Assembly: GCA_037043015.1 (NCBI GenBank)
Contig: CM073330.1
Span: forward strand, 15,270,512 to 15,334,511
Origin: Bryum argenteum
Taxonomy: Eukaryota > Streptophyta > Bryopsida > Bryales > Bryaceae
Reading direction: 5' to 3'
Length of the DNA: 64,000 nucleotides
Part shown: positions 55,967 through 64,000 of the stretch, in pieces
Numbering within the stretch: position 1 is the stretch's first letter
Layout of the letters: each line of letters begins with the position of its first letter
Translations under genes and position numbers: made by a program
The notes under the pieces: generated by a model
Told to the model about the DNA's origin: nothing
Seen by the model: the letters and a program-made list of their open reading frames with translations, nothing else
The model's database searches: none

Positions 55967-56638
55967 CTATAATGACTGTGAAAGACCAGCAAAACTAGTT
56001 GACCCTTTGCTATAGGTTGTTGCATAGGTTGTAGCAACCTTTTCCTCTTTTCCCTCTTCCTTCGAAAGTCTAGTTTCATGACGTAGTAAGCGAATGGTGA
56101 GATTATTTAGGGTCCTCGAGGCATCCTCAACATTGTCCCACGCAGACAAGAAGGCACTGTAACGACTAGCCGGCAGATTTGCTAAGACTTTTGCAATCAG
56201 ACTGGCATCGGTGATTGAGTTATCACCCATGTTGACAAGCGAGCTTTTGATGACCTCAAGTTTACGAAGAAACGAGGCAACAATGTCAGAGCTCTCCATT
56301 CTACACTCATAGAAGCTCTCTTGTATGTGATGGACAGACTCGTGGGCGGACTGATCGTGCAATAGCTTAAGCTTGTCCCATATGGCTTTGGATGTATTAC
56401 AATTCATTCGAATTTCAAGTACAGACTCATCGACAGCTTTGCAGAGTAGCGAGATGCATTGATTATCTTTCTTTATCCACTCTGGTTGTTGGGTAACGTC
56501 TGTGGGCATGGGCATGGTACCATCGACAATGCCCATGAGATCTTGTCCTAGCAAAATGGCACGTAACTGAAACTTCCAAAGATGAAAGTTCTGCCCATTG
56601 TAACTCTTGACATTTCGTAACTCCGCATTAGCATCCAT
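55967..56638 (-). pseudogene. Copia gag (UBN2/retrotran_gag type)
   Basis: The 223-codon frame begins MDANAELRNVKSYNGQNFHL and contains the Copia gag signatures WDKLKLLHDQSAHESVHHIQ, FLRKLEVIKSSLVNMGD and VLANLPASRY. Gag forms the particle shell. It ends in TAG; the same frame continues beyond two more stops to the zinc knuckle CWKCIQLGHWAREC at about 55885-55844. The start codon sits 325 bp past the LTR. Confidence 0.9.
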
Positions 56639-56727
56639 ATTTTTATTTGTAAAAAAAAATAAAAAAAATAAAATGCTAAATGACTTACGACAGAGGTAAC
56701 AAGATAGACACGGACGCTATATCCACA

Positions 56728-56890
56728 ACACTGTCGCAATAACACACGTTCAAACTGACTGAGCAGTTGTAGGCACAGCACTTTCGCAATACCACATGTT
56801 CAAACAAAGCAGCTGTAGGCACAGCACTTTCGCAATACCACACGTTCAAACAAAGCAGCTGTAGGCCCAGCACTTTTGCAATACCACACG
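56728..56890. repeat. 46-bp tandem repeats in the Copia leader
   Basis: About three and a half units with 46-bp spacing (GTAGGC at 56769, 56815 and 56861), each containing CACAGCACTTTCGCAATACC, lie between the primer-binding site and gag. Confidence 0.85.
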
Positions 56891-56948
56891 TTATGTAAGC
56901 ACAATACGTGAGAGATAGTCAGACTACAACTTTTCAAAGTGAAAAGTT

Positions 56949-56962
56949 GTGGGCCCATAACC
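56949..56962 (-). promoter_or_regulatory. Copia primer-binding site for the initiator tRNA-Met anticodon half
   Basis: GGTTATGGGCCCAC follows the 5' LTR without a gap. It is the reverse complement of the initiator tRNA-Met anticodon arm (GTGGGCCCATAACC, nucleotides about 26-39), not of the tRNA 3' end. Drosophila copia and Volvox Osser are known to prime from such a cleaved tRNA half. Confidence 0.8.
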
Positions 56963-57316
56963 TTTAGTATGAGGGAAATAATTCAAGCTATAGTTGAACT
57001 GAGAACTCAAAGAGTCAAGAACTAAAGAGAAGAACACACAGGACGATTCACTACACAAAGACTCAGTACACGAAGTGACAAAAGCTGACACATATATTCT
57101 CTTCTTGAAGCGTTGTACAAAGAAAGCGCTGCAACTACCAAAGTGATTAACTGAAGTCACAATGCTTGTACTTATACTCGGCTAACAGCCTCGTTTGGCG
57201 GGGGAAAACTCTGTTATGATTGAACCTCTAAGTAGGCGGGTACCTTATCTTGTACTGCTACATATTCTTGTATACAATTAGCTTGTTGTGTACGTATTTG
57301 GGGATATACTACAACA
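56963..57316 (-). repeat. Copia 5' LTR
   Basis: 354 bp beginning TGTTGTAGTATATCC on the minus strand and ending CATACTAAA directly before the primer-binding site. Confidence 0.93.
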
Positions 57317-57321
57317 GTATT

Positions 57322-57939
57322 TATAACCAAAATCGGTATTGCTCCTTTTTATGATTTGGAACTCTCAATCGCACGTCCGGTCGAGGTGTTTAAGTTGACC
57401 TCAGCTTTACTCACCAGTTAACTACCTTTCTCACCCGGAAAACAGTAGTGGGAGAGCTCCAATTTGCTCTCATGTTTTGTTAGGGTTTGTTGTCATCTTT
57501 TATGAATGAGTTGTTAATAAGCAATGTCATTTTGACGTAAAGTGGCGAAATTGAAATAATTAAGTTAATGACATAATAGGCATGTTAGAGGTTACTTGTT
57601 ACAAGGTCTTTGATGGGAAATTTGACTTTGATTTAAGCTTTGGGCTAATTTACTGTGGAAGAATTAGAGGAGGAAGAAAGCCTCCTAGTGGATCCAAATA
57701 TTGATGAGGAAAGACTAGAGGAGTAAAAAAGCCTCTTGTTGTATGGGAAATATGATGGAGAAAGACTAGAGGACGAAAAATTCCCCCAAGTGAATTCTAA
57801 AATTAGTTTTCTTAAGTTAGAGTTGAGTGTTTTACCATCGGCCTCGACTTTGTGGTGGTGTTGTCAGTTGCATCCAATCTTGTAGGTTCTTTAAGATGGA
57901 GCGCCGTAGGGGTTGGAGCATCATCTATCTATGGAAGCC
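57322..57939. other. Unannotated spacer between Copia element and SINE
   Basis: No coding exon. A short GA-rich duplication (AAAGACTAGAGGA with its variants, about 57660-57780) is visible. Confidence 0.4.
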
Positions 57940-58322
57940 AGGCACCACAAGCCTTGGCTTGGTGTTAGGGCTTAGGCCCCCAAGGAGGAGGTCGTGGGTT
58001 CTATTCCCCATGCCGGCATGGTGCTCACCACTATAGTCCACCCAACTATTGTAGGGGGTCTTAGGACCTTGTTGTATGGGTACCTCAAAGCCCTTTGGGG
58101 GGATACTATGTCAAGTATCTTCAAGGCACTAGTAACTAGGCTAGAAACTAGCGTAGTTATAGTGTCCACCCTCGAGAGGGGGAAGTAGTATTGTTCCAAT
58201 TTCCCCTTGTCCGGTGGCCATCGGGATATTAGCATTACGAACGGACACTTCATTCACGCCGGCCCCTTAGAAAGGGACCGGAGTTTCTATCATCATTTTC
58301 TATCATCATCATCATATCATCC
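57940..58322 (+). mobile_element. tRNA-derived SINE with a LINE-derived 3' tail and 9-bp target-site duplication
   Basis: ATGGAAGCC is duplicated at 57931-57939 and 58323-58331. The head contains an A-box-like TTGGCTTGGTGTTAGGG and a B-box-like GGTTCTATTCC about 40 bp apart, the layout of a tRNA-derived Pol III promoter. The last ~110 bp (GAGAGGGGGAAGTAGTATTG to GACCGGAGTTTCTATC) match the 3' end of the LINE at 32845-32965 and end in (TCA/TCATCA)n. The terminal hairpin CCGGCCCC...GGGACCGG differs in sequence from the LINE hairpin but keeps the pairing. SINEs have no coding capacity and use the partner LINE's enzymes. Confidence 0.85.
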
Positions 58323-58331
58323 ATGGAAGCC

Positions 58332-59130
58332 TTAGATTAGGGTCTTAGAGCCTTATTTTCAAGGCTATCCTCCTCTTTGGCGGCTTCATAATTTGTACTT
58401 AATAGCATGTTTTCAAGCTTTAATTAATCAATCAATCCCCTCTCTAGTCTATTCATTCATCTTCTTTCTCTCTCACTTCTTTTGTTATCTCTAGGTTTGA
58501 AGAGAAGGAAGGCCGTAGGCCTCCTTAGTCTTCTTTTGCTTCATCTTATTCTTGAGATGTTTGATAAATAGGAGAAGGAAGACTATGGGCTCCTTCTCAC
58601 TAATATTGACCTATTTTTTTTCATTTGTTTTTGTACTTGCTTGTACTCAAGTCTTGAGTAGTATTTTTCCTCAATCTACATTAAAGAGCTATCGGTTATT
58701 CCCCTATCAGTCACTCAATTCTTCTTGAAATTGATTAAGATTTTTATAGTGGGTAGATTGTAAAAAGAGCTTTCTAATGGTAATAAGCATGTCCATCCGA
58801 GCTATAGGGAGTGTGAAACACTTCTCCAAAGCTGGGGATGTTGAAGGTGTCTATTGGTCAACGTGTAGATAAAAGAGTCCGAGTTCTTTGGCAATCAGTC
58901 CTAAAGTTTTACTTCTAAACTTTTTAGATTTTTTGGGTAGGTGCACAATCAAGTTGGTTTTCTAAAAAGTTGAGGCACTTCCCAGCTAAGATAAAGAAAT
59001 GGCAAATTAAAAATTAAACAACACTTTAAAAGGCATTGGGCAGGGTGGTTTTCTTCTTCGTCTTTCCTTTTTACCTCTTTTTCTTCTAGACTTCTCTTCT
59101 TATTATACATGATGTGGGTCAAATTTTCCG
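58332..59130. other. No supported gene
   Basis: AT-rich with some CT-rich stretches; no exon, repeat family or RNA recognised. Confidence 0.4.
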
Positions 59131-60115
59131 TCATGAGGCCTTATAGACTGCAAGATCCTAATGTTTAAGTACTTTAAAATGATAGTAATTTTTCATCATT
59201 TTCACTATAAAGTGCCAATAGACTTACGGCAATGAAAATGTCACCAACTACAATAGAAAAATTTGCCCTAAAGTTTTTAAAGGAAAATATGTCCGAATCT
59301 AAACCCCTTGCACAAAATAAATGCCATGACTTTCTTACATCTTTGCTAGATTTAAGAATTTTGCCAAAAAAACTAGATTTATATTGAAATCCAATCCAAC
59401 AAACAAAGTTGAAAACCAATGGTGGATAAAGGAGATCTAGCTCCCCAAAAATAATCATTTTGTCAATTTTTCATTGTGAGAACATTGTAGCAAATTTGAT
59501 ACCAGAATCATTTGGATTAGAAATCTTTGAGCTAGGAAGTTGTTGAAATTCATTGCAAGATGATGTTCAGGCAAAAACAAATCATGTAGAACTATATTTA
59601 GTTTCACTTAGTTGGCTATATCTCCTTCATCGACCGTTGGATTTCAACTTCGTTTTTTGGGATAGGTTCCAAATAGAGTATAGTTTAGGTGGTCAAAACC
59701 TTGACCCAATTGAAGGTCTTTCAAGATAAAGCACGAATTTCACTGCTACGGGTGTAGATTTAGACTCTTTTTCCTTTGTAAATATTTTGGCAATTTTCAC
59801 CCATCCAAGGTTGTTATTTGACCAAAGAAGATTTTTTTATGAATATTTTTGTACATGACTCTTTTAAAGATAAGGCTAGGCAACTTTGTAGTTGGTGATT
59901 TTTTCATTGCAATATGTTTGTTGATAGCATTTTCACTTCAAGGGAAGAATGCTGAAATTTTGTGATCTTTTTAGAGTAGTAGTGTCTTATGATCTTGCAA
60001 TCTATGAGGCCTCATGACTCCAAACTCGATCCACATGAACTACAACAAGCATATTACAAGATTATAGAGTTGAGATCTAAATGGCTTACCTTGATTTTCA
60101 TCTATAACACTTTGC
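59130..60115. repeat. Two head-to-head fragments of the ~1-kb dispersed element
   Basis: 59130-59480 is in reverse orientation (CCTTATAGACTGCAAGATCC at its start, GGTGGATAAAGGAGATCTAG near its end). 59610-60115 is in forward orientation (GGCTATATCTCCTTCATCGA, TTCCAAATAGAGTATAGTTT, GGCCTCATGACTCCAAACTC). A large imperfect inverted arrangement results. Confidence 0.6.
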
Positions 60116-60867
60116 AAAAAATTATGTTTTAAGACTCCAGACCACCCCTCCCCCTCTTGGGCACTTAAATCTTAAGTAACATCCAAACTAAAATGTTTTA
60201 TTGTAAACAACTCATAGTAATCAATTTGAATTTCTATAATCAACCATCTTATTGTAGTCTGGTCATTACATGTGTAATTATATGTTTAAATTCTACCTGG
60301 TAAGTAATAGTTACTTATTTCCTAATGCCATTATTTCTATTTTTATTTTTATTTTTATTTCTATTTGAGTTTATTTTCTCATTTTAAAAAGTTCTTTTTA
60401 AAATTTCTTCTTTAAAATATGAAATCCCTGTGCTTGAACAATAGTGAGTTTAGAAGCTCCTGTATCGTCAAAGAGCTCTATACCAAGAGCCTTGAATTTT
60501 TCATTTCAATGTACATTAAGCAGGTGTCGATAAAATATTTTAATAAACTATTTGATATTTTATACCAAGTCTTACTACTTGAACATCTTCATATTTCATT
60601 GAAGAATTTAAAGATCTTGCTATATGAAGAGTTTTTAAAATAAGAGAATAATAATAATCAAAACAATATCCTTTTTACTGCTTTGAGATAAGACTTGTTT
60701 TTAATTGTATCTATCATGAAAGAAAGCTTCCTCGAAGAAGTTTATAATCTCAAATTTTTGTCTTGATTACTTATACTACAATGGTAATCATGTGTATTCC
60801 ACTTTTTAAGATGTCATAAAAAATGTTTATTCCACTTTTTAAGGTGTCATAAAAAATGCAAACAACC

Positions 60868-62689
60868 TTCTCCTGTCAATGTAACAACGATAGAATAGGC
60901 AGTTCCAGATCTTTGATGTTCAAACAAAGAAATCATCTGTTATAATACAATGTAAGTTGTATTTGTATTCAAAGAAGTAAAAATAAACATGAAAATTATA
61001 CAGTGTACAATATTGGCCGTTTATGACACTCTGAAATATAAAATATGTAAAGATACAATAAAAACATCTTGATATGATAAAGAACCTTACTTGTTGTGGT
61101 CCTAAATTAAATTTTGCATTTGAGATTGGAACCCTGTATTAGATCCACAAAATCAAGAGGTAGTTCAATAATCATGTATCATAAGATAAGTGTACTACCA
61201 ATAATCATAAGTTTGTAGAGTTATATTTGAAGCAACTAATATTGTATATAGTTTCTTCATATTTTCTTGAGATTAAAAGATCACAAATTGAGATAAAAGT
61301 TTTAGCTATGAACGTAATTAACAAACTAAAATTAATCATTTCACATATAGAATTATAATAATCTTGAGATATAAGTAATTGTCAAATATTACAATTTATC
61401 TATTCATAATTAAAAATTACTCTGCAATGTAAACACTAGAATCAAAGTAGAATCTTACATGAGAGAACTACCACAAATAGTTGCCTTTAGTAGTGAAATT
61501 CCAATGTCAAGCTCTGGAATGATAATGCAGTGAAATTCATATATGAGTTGGGTTTAAATTTTGTCTGTTTGGAATAACACAAAGTCCATTTTACACATTA
61601 TATGACATTGTTAGTAAGCTCTCAAGTAATCTATACCGTAACTCTACCAGATTCTTTTAGTAAATTGCTTTACAAAATGAGAATCTTCAAATCTTCAATC
61701 GAAACAAATTAAAAATCTTCAAAATTACATGGGATTAGATTTCATCATTTTTTGAAGCTTTATGTTTATGAATTCTATATTATCAAAAAAATTAGGTACA
61801 AAACTAAAAATCAAAACTCTAAAAGGCTATAATGAAATCTATATGTGGAAAGTAGTAATTATTTTGTTTCCATAGAAGCAAAACCTGGTAGAGGCTATGA
61901 TGATAATTAGTCTTTATGAGTTGACTCTTACCAGTTTTTTTCTTATATTTATGAGGTACCTTTGAGGTTTTTATCTTATTGATCCAAAATTCAAACTTCA
62001 ACAAATCATGCTACTAGTATGTCTATACTCTTCTTAGGACGGTGTTGAAGTTTCTATATCTATTTTTAACAGAAAACCTGTGACCCTCAGTAGTACTAAC
62101 CACAAGCATTAACTCAAAATTTATGGTTAATATTATTTTAGCACAAAGTAGTATGATGTTCATTATTTACCTTCAAGATTTTGTGACGAGGATGTATCTT
62201 GTAACGAGGATGAATTTTTATCCTGTGTATAGGAGAAGATTGTTATACTTCATGAGATTTTTCTTGGAAATAAAATTCTATGGTTAGTAATTAGAAAGTG
62301 GAAATTCATAGTAATATTGATTAAGTTTGATTTTTTGAATAAATCATATGGCTTATTCATATGATAATCATATAAAAATGAAGCTTATATATGTATGGAA
62401 AACTTAACATATTACTTTTAAAGATATCCTCTAAGAAGCAGTAAGACTATTATGTTGATTCTATCTTAGAAATGCTTATATTGATCAACTAATAATGAAC
62501 TGTAATGCTACTTCATCGTAAATCCCGGAAGCATTACCTCGTTGAAGAATTTGTTCAATTTTCTTCCAAGCCCATCAAAAAGTTTAAAGATGTGATGCTC
62601 ATTATGCCTTTTAGAAATAGCAATTGATGCACCTGGTTGTTGTACTGTTTCTTCCAACACCCGTAAATAGATCTTAATATTGTATAACT
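60868..62689 (-). CDS. Unrecognised multi-exon gene, candidate exons
   Basis: Several short segments have good splice borders on the minus strand. 62689-62538: TATTGCAG | KLYNIKIYLRVLEETVQQPG... NKFFNE | GTAATG. 62222-62172: CACAG | DKNSSSLQDTSSSQNLE | GTAAAT. About 61993-61930: GAAG | FEFWINKIKTSKVPHKYKKK | GTAAGAG. About 61517-61460: CCAG | LDIGISLLKATICGSSL | GTAAGA. About 61134-61092: ACAG | VPISNAKFNLGPQQ | GTAAGG. About 60950-60868: ACAG | ISLFEHQRSGTAYSIVVTLT... The repeated occurrence of strong borders around open segments on one strand suggests a real gene, though phases have not been verified throughout. No domain could be named. Confidence 0.35.
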
Positions 62690-62871
62690 TCTGCAATAGA
62701 TTATTGTGTTCTTATTCAAGACCTTAGTAATGTCCTATATACTCTATAAGTTCTACAAATAAACATACAACAAATTCCTGAATAGATGTTGCACCATATA
62801 TTAAAGAATAGATTTTGGGTTTCTTGATGTTTTTTTATATCACGTTGAATTTTCACTTGGAAGCTATGCAA

Positions 62872-62911
62872 TCTATAGTAAACTTAACAATATTGTTAAG
62901 TTTACTATAGA
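62872..62911. repeat. 40-bp perfect palindrome without spacer
   Basis: The left arm TCTATAGTAAACTTAACAAT is followed immediately by its exact reverse complement. It could extrude as a cruciform or be the relic of a very short MITE. Confidence 0.85.
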
Positions 62912-64000
62912 CTCTCTATATCTATAAGGTGGTTAAGCCGAGATATTGCAAAACAGTTTCATGCTACATTGGGACTCTCTAATTTAATACCCTCGACCAC
63001 CCCTAGCCTATTAAAGAATGGAGTTTATTACTATTTCTATTTTCAAAGAAAAACACATTCCTTAGGGGCATTATTGTAGGGTGTTTTTAAAATTGTGACA
63101 TTTAAAAATTATACAAAGTGGTGTTTAACATTTCCATATTTTTCTTGAATAACGCAAGGGTAGAGCCAAATTAGCACCAAATTCAGTGCCATACATGTAG
63201 TATAGAAGGATATTTGTCCATTCTTCAATAACTCTTTCATAATGTTTTAAAATTGTTTATTTCATTGTACCTTTAAAGAAAGCACAATGGACTTTAATAG
63301 ATTTTAATTGTTAAACTATACTTTAGCTTTGACTATTACAAAATTTACGCAACATTAGAGCATTATGTACTCTATCCTAGCTTAACTCTCAAACTTTTTT
63401 AAAGTCCAAATTGGTCTTTGAGTGTTTCGGAGAGTCAAAATTTACCCTCCCTTAGATATTTTAAAATGTCTATTTTCAAGCAAAGAGCCAACGGTTGAAT
63501 ATTTTGAATATTACTAGTGAACCAAGTAGCATTTAAGAGCCTATGATTTATAAAATAAGCTGTGAATGAAGATTTACGAGATCTAGAATCATAAGGAGTC
63601 ATTTTTGATATAGAGTCAAATTTGTGACAAAACTATAGGAGTTAAACCACCCAATGAAAATATAAAGTCAAATATGCAACTAGAAACAAGACATGACCAC
63701 TTAACCTCTAAAGTCTATTTTTAGTCTAAAAACACAATTTTCTTCACGGCAACTCAGATTTTGATGAGGTAAAATATACAAATCTCAACCATAGTTACCA
63801 TACAAACTTGTAGAAGAGTTAAAAAGGCAATGAAAGCTAAATATGATTCTTAAGGCCTTATAGGTTGCCATTGTACTCAAAATAGATTATGAAATTTCAT
63901 AATTATCACTTCAAAGTGAAAATACTACTAATGATCTTATTGCAACCAACTTGAAAATTGCTCCACCTTTAATTTTCAAAACACTTCAGTACCAAAAATA
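62912..64000. repeat. AT-rich flank with dispersed-element fragments
   Basis: 63540-64000 carries scattered family words (AGGCCTTATAGGTTGCC, TCACTTCAAAGTGAAAAT) in reverse orientation. The rest shows no gene. Confidence 0.4.

Larger units (their letters stand above)
51663..57316 (-). mobile_element. Ty1/Copia LTR retrotransposon with identical LTRs and decayed coding region
   Basis: Two 354-bp LTRs, 51663-52016 and 56963-57316, are identical by reading. They run TGTTGTAG to CATACTAAA in the element orientation. A 5-bp duplication, GTATT, flanks the element at 51658-51662 and 57317-57321. The internal order gag, protease, integrase, reverse transcriptase, RNase H is the Copia order. At least six premature stops and three frame changes interrupt the coding region. 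Identical LTRs imply recent insertion, so a defective element was probably mobilised in trans, or the LTRs were homogenised. Confidence 0.95.

Noticed and set aside
52180..56000. Alternative genetic code with TAG/TAA read as Gln, as in some green algae
   Set aside because: Stops coincide with Gln positions in the Copia body and in the C78 gene, but the same element also has frameshifts and a TGA at an Arg position. OPA3-like and Tc1 genes end sensibly at TAA and TAG, and the long LOTUS exons have no internal TAG or TAA. Decay explains the data better.

Overview
This is a eukaryotic nuclear window, AT-rich and dominated by transposable elements, with a few intron-containing host genes. A streptophyte plant is the best fit, probably not a flowering plant. 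The OPA3-like protein and the C78 (ZUFSP-type) peptidase read like plant versions. Introns are AT-rich GT-AG, with one apparent GC-AG. The Copia primer-binding site matches the anticodon arm of the eukaryotic/plant initiator tRNA-Met. No bacterial operon, rRNA, CRISPR array or organellar gene was seen. The species cannot be named from the sequence.

Layout. 0-3.4 kb holds two Tc1-like transposons, one with an intact DD34E transposase and one decayed. A long-chain acyl-CoA synthetase fragment follows at 3.55-3.8 kb, then repeat-derived AT-rich DNA. A C78 cysteine peptidase gene lies at 7.9-10.6 kb (minus) and carries an in-frame TAG in its conserved C-terminal part. From 12.4 to 17 kb there are dispersed repeats and minisatellites. 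From 17.3 to 29.7 kb (minus) lie one or two genes encoding LOTUS/OST-HTH domains, built as three successive two-domain modules joined through phase-consistent splice sites. From 31 to 43 kb a dispersed repeat is interrupted by a complete 9.67-kb non-LTR retrotransposon (minus) flanked by a 14-bp target-site duplication. It has 2A-like GDIExNPGP motifs, AP endonuclease, reverse transcriptase, RNase H and a CCHC finger, and is now broken by frameshifts and a stop. A small plus-strand zinc-knuckle gene is at 43.4-44.6 kb. An OPA3-like mitochondrial protein gene (four exons, minus) is at 47.7-49.3 kb. A Copia retrotransposon (minus) with two identical 354-bp LTRs, a 5-bp target duplication and a decayed coding body is at 51.66-57.32 kb. 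A tRNA-derived SINE is at 57.94-58.32 kb. From 59 to 64 kb there are more repeat copies and a set of short, well-bounded but unrecognised exons.

Connections. The SINE ends in about 110 bp that are homologous to the 3' end of the non-LTR element 25 kb away, including a terminal hairpin whose sequence differs but whose pairing is kept. The two therefore look like a SINE/LINE pair using the same retrotransposition machinery. A roughly 1-kb non-autonomous element with TTAACCCCTAAACG-like inverted ends recurs through the window and is the landing site of both the LINE and the Copia element. The LOTUS, C78 and OPA3 genes are the host genes with the strongest support.
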